Shown: piece after piece, positions 7,964 through 16,887 of the stretch
Layout of the letters: every line of letters starts with the position of its first letter
Position numbering within the stretch: position 1 is the stretch's first letter
Source of the DNA: Streptomyces chartreusis NRRL 3882
Lineage (GTDB): Bacteria; Actinomycetota; Actinomycetes; Streptomycetales; Streptomycetaceae
Direction: 5' to 3'
Length of the DNA: 64,000 nucleotides
Assembly: GCF_900236475.1 (NCBI RefSeq)
Contig: NZ_LT963352.1
Span: 8,279,001 to 8,343,000, forward strand
The notes under the pieces: generated by a model
The model's database searches: none
Seen by the model: only the letters and a program-made list of their open reading frames with translations
Told to the model about the DNA's origin: nothing
Position numbers and translations under genes: made by a program

Positions 7964-9190
7964 ATGTCCAGCGCATCCCCCGGACCGAGGGACGGCAGGC
8001 GCGGCCGGGCGACCGGCACCGGGCACGACACCTCGGTACAGGTGCCCTTCTTCACCCAGGCCCGGACCTTCGAAGCGCTCTGGCCGGACATCCGGTCCCG
8101 GCTCACCGAAGTCCTCGACGACGGCAAGTTCTCGCACGGCCGGCAGGTCGCCCGGTTCGAGGAGGCACTGGCCCGGTGGACCGGCGCACGCTACGCGGTC
8201 GGCGTGAACAGCGGCACCGACGCCCTCGTCCTGCTTCTGCGCGCCTGCGGCCTGCGGCCCGGAGACGAAGTCGTCGTCCCCGCCTTCACGTTCGTGGCCT
8301 CGGCCTCCTCCGTCGTACTGGCCGGCGGCCGCCCGGTCTTCGCCGACATCGACCCCGTCACCTACACGATCGACCCCAAGTCCGTGGCCGACGCGGTCAC
8401 TCCACGCACCCGGGTGATCATGCCCGTCCACCTGTTCTGCCAGATGGCCGACATGGACGCGCTGCTCGACATCGCGCACCACCACCGGCTGACCGTGGTG
8501 GAGGACAGCGCCGAGGCCATCGGCATGCGGTGGAACGGCGTCCATGCCGGACTGCTCGGATCCGGTGGCGTGCTCTCGTTCTTCCCCACCAAGACACTGG
8601 GGGCCATCGGCGACGCCGGCGCGATCCTGACCGACGACCCCCAACTCGCCGAGACGGCGGCGGCGTTGCGTCACCACGGGCGCTTCGGCCGGACGCTCGC
8701 CCACTTCCCGGGCATCAGCAACGAGACCACCGTCAACGGCGTCAACAGCAAGATGGACGACATCCAGGCGGCCGTCCTCCTCGCCAAACTGACCCGACTG
8801 CACGAGGACATCACGCGCAGGGCCCGGCTCGCCGCCGCCTACACCGAACGGCTGTCCGGCACGCCCGGCGTACTCCGGCTGCCCACCGTGGTGCCCCGCA
8901 CCGCGCGGACCGACCCCGTCTTCTACGTCTACCTCGTCGAGGTCGAGCGGCGCGACGAACTGGCCGGGTACCTGGCCGAGCACGGCGTGGGCACCGAGAC
9001 GTACTACCCGGCCCCGCTGCACCTCCAGGAGTGCTTCGCCCATCTGGGGTACCGGCGCGGCGACTTCCCGCATGCCGAGAGGGCCTGCGAGCGCACCGTC
9101 GCCCTCCCGCTGTACCCCGACATGAGCCTCGACGACGTCGACACGGTGTGCGACCTCGTCCGCCGCTTCACGACGGGGAGGCCGGCGTGA
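7964..9190 (+). CDS. DegT/DnrJ/EryC1 PLP-dependent aminotransferase 1
   Basis: A 408-residue fold-type I sugar aminotransferase. Family blocks are GKFSHGRQVARFEEAL, VNSGTDALVLLLRACGLRPGDEVVVPAFTF, the catalytic-aspartate block VVEDSAEAIG and the Schiff-base lysine in SFFPTKTLGAIGDAG (about residue 214). The C-terminal VGTETYYPAPLHLQECF and ALPLYPDMS blocks are also typical. Such enzymes transfer an amino group to a keto-sugar, usually an NDP-sugar or cyclitol. It is most like the WbpE/WlbC group that aminates C3 of UDP-3-keto-uronates, but this is a similarity judgement only. ATG 7964 follows GAAAGGA. The first ~25 residues (Gly/Arg-rich) precede the usual start of homology. Its stop overlaps the next start as GTGA. 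Confidence 0.92.
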   Translation: MSSASPGPRDGRRGRATGTGHDTSVQVPFFTQARTFEALWPDIRSRLTEVLDDGKFSHGRQVARFEEALARWTGARYAVGVNSGTDALVLLLRACGLRPGDEVVVPAFTFVASASSVVLAGGRPVFADIDPVTYTIDPKSVADAVTPRTRVIMPVHLFCQMADMDALLDIAHHHRLTVVEDSAEAIGMRWNGVHAGLLGSGGVLSFFPTKTLGAIGDAGAILTDDPQLAETAAALRHHGRFGRTLAHFPGISNETTVNGVNSKMDDIQAAVLLAKLTRLHEDITRRARLAAAYTERLSGTPGVLRLPTVVPRTARTDPVFYVYLVEVERRDELAGYLAEHGVGTETYYPAPLHLQECFAHLGYRRGDFPHAERACERTVALPLYPDMSLDDVDTVCDLVRRFTTGRPA

Positions 9191-10311
9191 CGGTTCCCTT
9201 CTTTCCCCCGGACCTCTTCGAGGACGACCGGCAGCAGCTCATGGACCTCGTCCACGACATCGGCACCGCACCGGAGCAGAGGTTCCTGCTCGGCGAGCAC
9301 ACCGCCCGCTTCGAGGAGGCCCTGCGCGACTCGCTCGGCGCCGCCGACGTCGTGGCCTGCTCCAGCGGCACCTCCGCGCTGACCCTCGTCCTGCACGCCA
9401 TGGGCATCGGACCCGGCGACGAGGTCGTCGTACCGGCCTACGGCTGTGCTCCGCTGGCCAACACCGTGGCGGGGCTGCGGGCGACGCCGGTGTTCGCGGA
9501 CATCGACCCGTGGACGATAGTGGCCGACCCGGACCAGGTCGAACGGTCGATCACCGACCGGACCAGGGCCATCATGCCCGCGCACATGTTCTCGGTGATG
9601 GCCGACATGCCCCGCATGAGCGAGATCGCCCGGCGGCACGGAGTGCGCCTCGTCGAGGACTCGGCGGTCGCGCAGGGCGGTGTCCTCGACGGCCGCCCCG
9701 CCGGGACCTGGGGCGAGGCCGGAGTGTTCTCCTTCGTCCAGGTCAAGACCTTCGGAACAGCCGGCGAGGGCGGCGCCGTCGTCACCATGAACCCCGAACT
9801 GGCCCGCACGGTCAGGTCATTGCGCAACCACGGGCAGAGAGAGCGGTTCGTCTACCCGCGAACCGGCTACAACAGCCGGTTCGACGAAGTGCTCGCCGCC
9901 TTCCAGCTCCACCGGCTCCGCGGCTTTCCCGACCTGCTGGAACGCCGGGCCCGCATCGCCGACCACTACACCGAACGCTTCACACCGCTCGCCGAGCGCG
10001 GTGTGCTGCCCCCTCCGCCGGGCCGCAACGGCCGCTGCTTCTACGTGTACTCGCTGCTCGTCGAGGAGCGGGACGAACTGAAGCGGTATCTGGCCGACCG
10101 GGGCATCGAGAGCCACGTCTACTACCCGCTCCCGCTGCCGCACCAGGCCGCCTTCACCCGGTTCGCGCCCGCGGGCCGGCGCTGGCCGCACGCGGAGAGC
10201 GCCAGCCGACGCCAACTGGCCATCCCGGTCCACCCCCGCCTCACCGACGCCCAGGTGGAGCACATCGCGGACACGGTCTGCGCGTACGCCGGGCTGAGCC
10301 GCAGCCGCTGA
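9187..10311 (+). CDS. DegT/DnrJ/EryC1 PLP-dependent aminotransferase 2
   Basis: A 374-residue second DegT-family enzyme, starting at GTG 9187, which overlaps the stop of aminotransferase 1. Motifs are CSSGTSALTLVLHAMGIGPGDEVVVPAYG, VRLVEDSAVAQGG and the PLP lysine in FSFVQVKTFGTAGEGGAV (about residue 185). It differs from its neighbour: the canonical SFxPxK becomes SFVQVK, and the substrate loops differ, so it is not a simple recent duplicate. Two consecutive aminotransferases imply either two amination steps (a diamino sugar or cyclitol) or one amination plus a PLP-dependent dehydration, as in the DegT subfamily of 3-dehydrases and AHBA synthases. The histidine that replaces lysine in PLP dehydratases is not seen, so amination is favoured. 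Confidence 0.9.
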   Translation: MTVPFFPPDLFEDDRQQLMDLVHDIGTAPEQRFLLGEHTARFEEALRDSLGAADVVACSSGTSALTLVLHAMGIGPGDEVVVPAYGCAPLANTVAGLRATPVFADIDPWTIVADPDQVERSITDRTRAIMPAHMFSVMADMPRMSEIARRHGVRLVEDSAVAQGGVLDGRPAGTWGEAGVFSFVQVKTFGTAGEGGAVVTMNPELARTVRSLRNHGQRERFVYPRTGYNSRFDEVLAAFQLHRLRGFPDLLERRARIADHYTERFTPLAERGVLPPPPGRNGRCFYVYSLLVEERDELKRYLADRGIESHVYYPLPLPHQAAFTRFAPAGRRWPHAESASRRQLAIPVHPRLTDAQVEHIADTVCAYAGLSRSR

Positions 10312-10337
10312 CCGAACCACTCGAAGGAGCGGAGCAG

Positions 10338-11315
10338 ATGACGACCCGCACCGAGGCCGGACCGCTCACGTCCAAAACGGCACGTCCCGAGAGCAAACTG
10401 CGCAGCTATGCCCGGCTGGGCAAACTCGACGTCTACGACTACTACCCGAGCGTCGCCGTGGCACTGTCCGCGGTGCTGCTGCCCGTCTCCGGTCTGCGGC
10501 CCACCACGATCGTGACGCTCACCCTGTTCCTTGCCGGCGCGGTCTGCGTCATCGTGGCGATGGTCGCCCTCGACGACGTGACCGGCTATCGCGACGGCAG
10601 CGACGCCGCGAACTACGGTCCTGACGACCCGCTGCGCAACAAGCTGCGCAAGCCGCTGGTGGCGGGGACCCTGACCCTGCGCGAAGCGCTCGGTTTCGGG
10701 TGGGCCACGGCCGCCGCCGGCGCCGCCCTGTGGGCCGCCGCCGTGGCGACCGCCCCGCACCGGCCCACCTGGACCGTGGCGCTGGTCGTGGTCCTGTTCG
10801 TGGTCTCCGTCCAGTACTCCTACGGGCTGAAGATCAGCTACCGCGGCTTCCAGGAGATCTTCCTCGCCGGGCTGGGCGCGGCCCTGGTGATGGGCGCGTA
10901 CGGGCTCGCGGCAGGCCACTTCTCCGGATTCGTGCTGGTGCAAGGGGTGCTCTTCGGTTTCGGACCGCTGCTGTTCGGTGTGTACTCCAACACCAACGAC
11001 ATCCCCGGGGACCAGGCCGTCGGGCGTCGCACCGTGGCGTGCCTGGTGTCGCCCAAGGGCAACGCCGTCTTCATCGGGTCGCTCTCCGCGGCGGAGTTCC
11101 TGACCGGCGCCGTCGCCTCCGCCACCGGGATCGCCCCGTGGTGGTTCGTGTTCCTGATGCTGCCCGTCACCGCGCTGCGCGTGCGGCAGTTCCTCACCGG
11201 CTTCCGCCACGGGGACATCATGCGCGCCCGCAAGCTCGGCTTCCCCGCACACCGGGTCGGCACCGTGCTGCTGATCACGGCGAACCTGATCGTCGGCGCG
11301 GGGGCCACCGGATGA
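10338..11315 (+). CDS. UbiA-superfamily membrane prenyltransferase
   Basis: A 325-residue polytopic membrane protein with about eight to nine predicted helices. The two Asp-rich prenyl-diphosphate/Mg motifs of UbiA enzymes are visible: DDVTGYRDGSD around residue 82, followed by the NKLRKPLVAGTL block, and NTNDIPGDQAVGR around residue 222. Members transfer an isoprenoid chain from a prenyl diphosphate to an aromatic or sugar-phosphate acceptor, and a few act as terpene cyclases. ATG 10338 follows AAGGAGCGGAG. The stop overlaps the flavoenzyme start (ATGA). No prenyl-diphosphate synthase is encoded nearby, so the donor probably comes from primary metabolism. The acceptor is unknown. This is the gene that most sets the locus apart from ordinary amino-sugar clusters. 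Confidence 0.88.
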   Translation: MTTRTEAGPLTSKTARPESKLRSYARLGKLDVYDYYPSVAVALSAVLLPVSGLRPTTIVTLTLFLAGAVCVIVAMVALDDVTGYRDGSDAANYGPDDPLRNKLRKPLVAGTLTLREALGFGWATAAAGAALWAAAVATAPHRPTWTVALVVVLFVVSVQYSYGLKISYRGFQEIFLAGLGAALVMGAYGLAAGHFSGFVLVQGVLFGFGPLLFGVYSNTNDIPGDQAVGRRTVACLVSPKGNAVFIGSLSAAEFLTGAVASATGIAPWWFVFLMLPVTALRVRQFLTGFRHGDIMRARKLGFPAHRVGTVLLITANLIVGAGATG

Positions 11316-12691
11316 GCCCTGATCTCGACGTGGCCGTGGTCGGCGCGGGCATGGCGGGACTGACCACCGCGCACGAACTGCGGCGCGCGGGCCTCGAGGT
11401 ACGGGTCTACGAGCAGCAGGAGCACGTCGGTGGCAGGATGCGCAGCTTCCGGCACGACGGATACACCATCGACGAGGGCGCCGAGCAGATCTCGGCGCAG
11501 GGCTACCGCGCGACCTGGGAACTGCTGTCACGGCTGGGCGTGCCGCACCGCGACGTGCCACGGATCGGCACGTCGGTCGGCGTGTGGCGCGGCGGACGGG
11601 CCCACCCGGGAGCGGCGGACCCCTCCGCGGTGCTCACCGGCGCCGGGCTCTCGCCCCGAGCCCGGTTCGACCTCGCCCGGATCCTGGCCTGGACGGCGTC
11701 GCACCGCCGGGAGTTCGACGCCGACCACCCCGAACGGACCCCGGCCGGGACCCTGACGGCCAGGGAGTTCGCGCGCCGGTACCACAGGGACGTGCACGAC
11801 TACCTGTTGCAGCCGGTCGCCGGAAGCTTCTTCGGCTGGGACACGGCGCGCTCCGCCGTCGCACCGATGCTCAGCCTGCTCCTGGAGGTGGGTCCGGCCA
11901 CCGGCTGGCGGACGTACCGCGACGGCATGGACCTGCTCGCGCGGCGGCTGGCCGAAGGACTGGACGTGGTCACCGGCAGTCAGGTGCACGAGGTCGTCAC
12001 CGAGGAGGGCCGCGTGCGGTTGCGCGTCGGGAACGACAGCGTCACGGCGCGCTCGGTGGTCCTCAGCGTGCCCGCCCCGGTCGCCGCGCGCCTGCATGCC
12101 GGCGCCCCCGCCGACGAGCTGTCGTTCCTGTCGGCCTGCACCTTCACCCCCACGCTCAAGGTCAGCTGCCTGCTGGACCGGCCGCTCGCACCTGCGTGCC
12201 GCAAGCCGCTGTACGTCCTGCTGACACCGGACGCGGAGGACGACGTGCTCTCCGCGATCATCGTGGACCACGCCAAGCACCCGGACCGGGCGCCCGCCGG
12301 CAAGGGGCTGCTGACCTTGATGGCCGACGCCCGCAGCATCCCCGACCTGCTGACCGCGCCGGAACGGCAGACCGCCGAGCGGCTCGTTCGCGCGGCCACC
12401 TGGTACGTCCCCGGTCTGGAGAAGAGTGCCGGGCGCCACTTCGTGCACGCCTTCCCCCACGGCCTGCCGGAGGCCACTCCCGACGCCCTGCGCCGACGCG
12501 GGCCGTTCATGCGGCGTGCCGTACGGCCGGTCGAGTACGCCGGGGACTGGGTGATGCTGCGGCCGGCCAGCGAAGGCGCCGTGCGCTCGGGCGCGCTCGC
12601 CGCCTCTCGCGTCCTCAGCCGGCTGCGGCCACCGCGGTCGGCCGGACGGCCCCGCCCCGCCTCCCGCCCGACCGAGGAGAACGTCTCGTGA
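11312..12691 (+). CDS. FAD-dependent amine-oxidase/protoporphyrinogen-oxidase-like enzyme
   Basis: A 459-residue flavoprotein. The N-terminal FAD dinucleotide-binding fold VAVVGAGMAGLTTAHELRRAG is followed by YEQQEHVGGRMRS, the GGR motif of the amine-oxidase/phytoene-desaturase/HemY superfamily. The C-terminal FAD block is weaker (ASEGAVRSGALAASRVL, about residue 425). A mid-region (YLLQPVAGSFFGWDT) resembles HemY-type and carotenoid-desaturase enzymes. It may desaturate or oxidise the prenylated product made by the adjacent UbiA enzyme, since the two are translationally coupled (ATGA at 11312). The 3' end is coupled to the ligase gene by GTGA. No signal peptide or transmembrane helix is evident. 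Confidence 0.85.
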   Translation: MSPDLDVAVVGAGMAGLTTAHELRRAGLEVRVYEQQEHVGGRMRSFRHDGYTIDEGAEQISAQGYRATWELLSRLGVPHRDVPRIGTSVGVWRGGRAHPGAADPSAVLTGAGLSPRARFDLARILAWTASHRREFDADHPERTPAGTLTAREFARRYHRDVHDYLLQPVAGSFFGWDTARSAVAPMLSLLLEVGPATGWRTYRDGMDLLARRLAEGLDVVTGSQVHEVVTEEGRVRLRVGNDSVTARSVVLSVPAPVAARLHAGAPADELSFLSACTFTPTLKVSCLLDRPLAPACRKPLYVLLTPDAEDDVLSAIIVDHAKHPDRAPAGKGLLTLMADARSIPDLLTAPERQTAERLVRAATWYVPGLEKSAGRHFVHAFPHGLPEATPDALRRRGPFMRRAVRPVEYAGDWVMLRPASEGAVRSGALAASRVLSRLRPPRSAGRPRPASRPTEENVS

Positions 12692-14280
12692 AACCGCACG
12701 ACATGGGCGTCCTGTTCGACGAGTGCGCCGAGCAACAGGTCGGCACCCGCGTCCACCTGGACCGGCCGTTCGACATCGACGCGGGCGCCCGGACCCACCA
12801 CACGCTCCCGCACCTCGCCGCGCTCGTACGGGAGGCGGCCGGCTGGCTGGCCGCCGCCGGGGCCGGTCCCGGCGACCGGGTGGCGATCGTCAAGGACAAC
12901 CACTGGGACTACGACCTGCTGGCCTGCGCCGCCGTGCGCGTCGGCGCCGTACCCGCGCAGCTGTCCGCGCACCTGTCCGGGGAGGCGCTGGGCACGCTGC
13001 TGGCGCGGCTCGGCCCCGCGCTGCTCGTCACGACGGCACAGGTGCTGGCACGCGGCCGGAAGGAGGGCACCGACCTGGCCTCGACCGCACGGGCCACCCT
13101 GGTGCTGGACGGCGCCGTGCCGGGGACGCTGGGCCTGGACGACGTACGCGGACACACCGCTCCCGGGCCTCACCGCCGCCACGACGACGAGCCCTTGATC
13201 ATCAACCACACCTCCGGCACCACCGGTGTGCCCAAGCTGGTGGTGCACTCCACCCGCACGATCATCGGGAAGCTGGCGCGGTTCGAGTGCGTGCGGTTGC
13301 CGCGGATCGGCCTGCGGCGCACCGATGTCCTCGCCAACGCGAGCGCCTTCGCCCACGGCAGGACGTTCTGCTGGACCGCGAGCGCCCTGTGCAGGGGCCC
13401 CGCCGCGATCTCGATCATCACCACGCAGGACCCGAACCTCGCCGACCCCGTGCTGCGCGCCCATCCGCCGACCGTCCTGGAGGCGCTGCCCGCCTCGTTC
13501 GTGCGCTTCCAGCCGCTGACCGAGGGACTGGACAACCCGTTCCGGCGCGTCCGCATGGTCATCAGCACGTACGACGCCGTGCATCCCCCCACCGTCCGCG
13601 CGTACCTCGGTGCGAGCCGGCACCGCAGTCCCGTGTGGATGGAGGGATGGGGGCAGACCGAGACGGGCCCCCTGACCTTCCGCTTCCACACCCGGCAGTC
13701 CGTCCGCCGGGCGTCGGGCGGGACCGGAACCCGGAACCTCGGACGTCCGGTGCCCGTGAAGACACGGCTGCGGGTGGTCGACCCCGACACCTTCCGGCCC
13801 CTGCCGTCGGGGCACGCGGGTCTGGTCCTGGCCAGGACCGCCGCCTGCGCCCTCGGCTACGTCGGAGAGGAGGACCGCTGGTCGGCCAAGCGCCACGGTG
13901 GTTGGTGGAACACCGGCGACATCGGCGCGCGCAACCGCGACGGCAGCATCGAACTCCTCGACCGAGAGGTCGACCGCACCCCGCAGCTCAGCTGCCTGCG
14001 GACCGAGGACCTCCTGGAGGCCCGGCTGCCGAACGCCCTGGAGTGCGTCGTCCTCGCCGAACCCGGCCGGGATCCGCTGCCCGTCGTGGTCACCGCCGAC
14101 GGCCGTGTGGACCCGGCCCGCTGGAAGGAAGCGGTGCGCGACCTGCCGCCGCTGCGCGAACCGGTCGCACTCACCTGGGACCAGGTGCCGCGCACCGGCA
14201 CCGGCAAGGTGCGGCGCCGGGAGCTGCTGCACCACCTCACCGGACGTACCGGCACCTGCGGCTCCGGCCGGTGGACCTGA
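12688..14280 (+). CDS. adenylate-forming acyl-CoA ligase 1
   Basis: A 530-residue ANL-superfamily enzyme with GTG start overlapping the preceding stop (GTGA). Its motifs in order are A3 NHTSGTTGVPKLVVHS (about residue 175), A5 EGWGQTETGPLTF (about 317), A7 WWNTGDIGARNRDGS (about 405) and A10 PRTGTGKVRRRELL, with the adenylation lysine, near 510. It should activate a carboxylate as the acyl-AMP and then as a thioester. The A8 hinge, normally GR(I/V)xDxIxxxG, reads LLDREVDRTPQLSCL and is degenerate, which may affect the thioesterification conformation. No carrier protein is seen nearby, so CoA is the likely acceptor. The substrate is not predictable by eye. Confidence 0.88.
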   Translation: MKPHDMGVLFDECAEQQVGTRVHLDRPFDIDAGARTHHTLPHLAALVREAAGWLAAAGAGPGDRVAIVKDNHWDYDLLACAAVRVGAVPAQLSAHLSGEALGTLLARLGPALLVTTAQVLARGRKEGTDLASTARATLVLDGAVPGTLGLDDVRGHTAPGPHRRHDDEPLIINHTSGTTGVPKLVVHSTRTIIGKLARFECVRLPRIGLRRTDVLANASAFAHGRTFCWTASALCRGPAAISIITTQDPNLADPVLRAHPPTVLEALPASFVRFQPLTEGLDNPFRRVRMVISTYDAVHPPTVRAYLGASRHRSPVWMEGWGQTETGPLTFRFHTRQSVRRASGGTGTRNLGRPVPVKTRLRVVDPDTFRPLPSGHAGLVLARTAACALGYVGEEDRWSAKRHGGWWNTGDIGARNRDGSIELLDREVDRTPQLSCLRTEDLLEARLPNALECVVLAEPGRDPLPVVVTADGRVDPARWKEAVRDLPPLREPVALTWDQVPRTGTGKVRRRELLHHLTGRTGTCGSGRWT

Positions 14281-14302
14281 CACCGGACAAGGGGGAGACG
14301 AC

Positions 14303-15163
14303 ATGCGCGAGAGCCAGGGCCCCGCCCCGGGCTACGCCTTCGACAACGACAGCGTGCACAGCGACGAACTGCACCGCTGCCTCACCGACGCCTACGACCC
14401 CATGACCTTCGCAAGGCTCGCCGAGACCGGAGTCACCACCGGGTGGCGGTGCCTGGACGTCGGTTCCGGCAGCGGCAGCGTGGCCCGGTGGCTCGCCGAA
14501 CGCGTCGCCCCCACCGGCGAGGTCATGGCCACCGACGTCAAGCCGCACCACCTCCAGGAAGGGCCGTGCCTGACCGCGGTCGAGCACGACGTGGTGAGCG
14601 ATCCGCTCCCCGAGGCCGCCTTCGACCTCGTCGTCGCCCGGCTCGTCCTCCAGCACCTGCCCGAGCGGCTCGCCGTCCTCGCCAAACTGGTGCGCGCCCT
14701 CAAGCCCGGAGGGTGGCTGCACATCGAGGAGTTCGACGCCTCCTACGAACCGCCCCTGCTCACCCCGGACGAGGAGTCCGCGCGGCTCTACGCGGCCTTC
14801 CTCGACGCCAAGTGCGCCGTCCTGCGGGCCGGCGGGGGAGACCCCCACTGGGCCCGGCACGCGCCGGCCGCGATGCGTGCCGCGGGGCTCGTCGACATCG
14901 ACCCGCGACCGCGCATCGAACTGCGCGCCGCGGGGTCGCCGGGCCTGCTCATGCAGCTCAACCACACGTACCACCTGCGGGACGAACTCCTGGCCGCGGG
15001 CCTGACCGAGGCGCAGCTGGCGGACGTACGGGCGGTGATGCGGGACCCGTCGTTCTGCGCCGCGTCCAGCGTCGTCTACTCCGTACACGGCCGGCGCCCG
15101 CGGGCCGACGAGGCCGACGAGGCGGACGACGGCCTGCGGCCACTCCCGCAGGACGCCCGATGA
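14303..15163 (+). CDS. SAM-dependent methyltransferase (class I)
   Basis: A 286-residue Rossmann-like methyltransferase. Motif I is CLDVGSGSGSVARWL (about residue 50), the post-I acidic residue is in VMATDVKPHHL, motif II is FDLVVARLVLQHLPE and motif III is ALKPGGWLHIEEFD. The layout fits O-, N- or C-methylation of a small molecule in a biosynthetic operon. ATG 14303 follows GGGGGAG. The last ~20 residues are Asp/Glu-rich. The stop overlaps the CoA-transferase start (ATGA at 15160), consistent with a single polycistron from the aminotransferases onward. Confidence 0.9.
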   Translation: MRESQGPAPGYAFDNDSVHSDELHRCLTDAYDPMTFARLAETGVTTGWRCLDVGSGSGSVARWLAERVAPTGEVMATDVKPHHLQEGPCLTAVEHDVVSDPLPEAAFDLVVARLVLQHLPERLAVLAKLVRALKPGGWLHIEEFDASYEPPLLTPDEESARLYAAFLDAKCAVLRAGGGDPHWARHAPAAMRAAGLVDIDPRPRIELRAAGSPGLLMQLNHTYHLRDELLAAGLTEAQLADVRAVMRDPSFCAASSVVYSVHGRRPRADEADEADDGLRPLPQDAR

Positions 15164-16887
15164 CGCTCTGCGTGCCGCGCGCCGCAGCCCCGGCCACAGC
15201 GCCGGTGGCCGCCGGGGTCGCGGCCCACCTCCTCGACCTGGTGGGCGACCCCGCCACCGCCACTGTCGGCTGGGAGATCGACTGGCAGGGCCCGCTCTCC
15301 GTCCCCCTGGCCGACGAGCGAGCCGTCCAGGCGGCCTGTGGGATCATGCACGTCCACGGCCGGGTGGCCGGACGCCCGGCCCCGCTCGCCGTCGACTACG
15401 CCTCCACGGTGGCGGGCGTCCTGGCGGCCCAGGGAGTCTGCGCGGCACTCCTCGCGCGGGCCGCCGGAGCCGACGTGACGCGGGTGCGGACGTCGGTGGG
15501 CCAGGCCGCGCTGCTGGCCCTCGCCCAGTACCTCGCGGCAGCGACCGCGGACGGCGACGACCCAGAAGACGGCCTCGCCCGCACGGGCGAAGAGCTGGTA
15601 ACCGGCTGCCCCTTCGTCTCCGCCGACGGCGTGCGCTTCGAACTCGAAGCCCTCGACGCCGAGCGATGGCTGGACTTCTGGCGGCTGCTCGGCGCGGACC
15701 GTGCCGACACCGGTCGCGGATGGCGGTCGTTCCAGCAGCGGTTCGCCACCGCCACCTGCGCGCTGCCTCCCGCACTGTCCGCGACCGTGCGGCGTGCCTC
15801 GTTCACGGCCGTCCGGTCGGCGGCGGACCGGTCGGGTGCCGCCGTGCTGCCCGTACGGCGGGACCCCCTGCCGCCCACGGTGACGCCGCCGTGGACCCTC
15901 ACACCGTTCCCGGAACCGGGCGGCACCGCGATCGACAGGGCCTGCACGGCAGCGGCGCCCCTGGAGGGACTGCGGGTCGTCGAGTCGGCACGACGCGTCC
16001 AGGGGCCCATGGCCGGCCATGTCCTGCGGCTCCTGGGCGCCGACGTCCTACGGATCGAACCGCCGGGCGGTGACCCGATGCGCGGCATCCCTCCGATGGC
16101 AGGCACGTGTTCGGCCCGCTTCAGCGCCCTCAGCGCCGGAAAGCCCGTCATGGAGATCGACTTCACCACGGACGCGGGGCGGCGGGCCGTCCGTGAGCTG
16201 GTGTCCGAGGCCGATGTGTTCCTGCACAACTGGGCGCCGGGCAAGGCGGCCCGGCTCGGGCTGGACGCCGAAGACCTGCGTGCGGCGCGTCCCGGACTGG
16301 TGTACGCGTGGGCCTCCGGCTGGGGCGACGCCCTGGGGCCGGAGCCACCCGTGGGGACCGACTACCTGGTCCAGGCGCACAGCGGCCTCGCCGCCGCCGT
16401 GCGGCCCGCGGACGAGCCGCCCGCGCCCTCCCTGATGACGCTCACCGACGTCCTCGGCGGACTGACCTGCGCGCACGGCGTCCTGGCGGCACTGCTGGCA
16501 CGGCTGCGTACCGGAAGGGGCGGTCGCGTGGACTCCTCCCTGTACTCCGCCGCCGCCCTCGTGCCCCGCGGGCGGAGACGGCCCGCAGCACTGGACCGAC
16601 CGCTGCGCACCCGGGACGGGTACATCTCGCTGGGACCGCAGGCCCGTGAGCGGCCGGAGCGCCTCGCGCGAGCGCTCGGCCTCGGCGCCTCGGCGGGCGC
16701 CGACGCGGTCGCCTCCCGGGCCCGGACGCGGTCCACCGCCGACTGGCTGCCCGACCTGGCGGCAGCGGGCGTGGCCGCCACGCCGGTGTGCACCAGCCTC
16801 GCGGACCTGGCCCGCGACCCGCGGTTCGCTCCGGCGCTGACCGTCGGGGAGTACGCGGCCCCCCTCGCACCCTGGGAGTTCTCATGA
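15160..16887 (+). CDS. duplicated CaiB/BaiF (family III) CoA-transferase
   Basis: A 575-residue protein containing two family III CoA-transferase units. The C-terminal unit (about residues 265-575) is recognisable from LEGLRVVESARRVQGPMAGHVLRLLGADVLRIEPPGGDPMRG, FLHNWAPGKAARLGLD and SLMTLTDVLGGLTCAHGVLAALLAR, where the Asp in LTDVLGG aligns with the usual catalytic aspartate. The N-terminal unit (about 1-230) is a shortened copy with the equivalent VDYASTVAGVLAAQGVCAALLAR block. Normal members are ~400 residues with one unit. The N-terminal copy lacks the GxRVxD(x)(T/S) CoA-binding start, so it is probably regulatory or structural. The enzyme would move CoA between carboxylic acids or activate or racemise an acyl group. 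It lies between the two acyl ligases. Both ends overlap neighbours as ATGA. Confidence 0.85.
   Translation: MTLCVPRAAAPATAPVAAGVAAHLLDLVGDPATATVGWEIDWQGPLSVPLADERAVQAACGIMHVHGRVAGRPAPLAVDYASTVAGVLAAQGVCAALLARAAGADVTRVRTSVGQAALLALAQYLAAATADGDDPEDGLARTGEELVTGCPFVSADGVRFELEALDAERWLDFWRLLGADRADTGRGWRSFQQRFATATCALPPALSATVRRASFTAVRSAADRSGAAVLPVRRDPLPPTVTPPWTLTPFPEPGGTAIDRACTAAAPLEGLRVVESARRVQGPMAGHVLRLLGADVLRIEPPGGDPMRGIPPMAGTCSARFSALSAGKPVMEIDFTTDAGRRAVRELVSEADVFLHNWAPGKAARLGLDAEDLRAARPGLVYAWASGWGDALGPEPPVGTDYLVQAHSGLAAAVRPADEPPAPSLMTLTDVLGGLTCAHGVLAALLARLRTGRGGRVDSSLYSAAALVPRGRRRPAALDRPLRTRDGYISLGPQARERPERLARALGLGASAGADAVASRARTRSTADWLPDLAAAGVAATPVCTSLADLARDPRFAPALTVGEYAAPLAPWEFS

Noticed and set aside
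9187..10311. Reading the second DegT protein as a PLP/PMP 3-dehydratase (ColD/E1-like).
   Set aside because: Those enzymes replace the PLP lysine by histidine; here the lysine is present (FVQVKTFG), so aminotransferase is the better call.
11584..14280. An 898-residue frame apparently fusing flavoenzyme sequence to the ligase.
   Set aside because: The first part is out of frame with the flavoenzyme. The true ligase starts at GTG 12688, coupled to the flavoenzyme stop.
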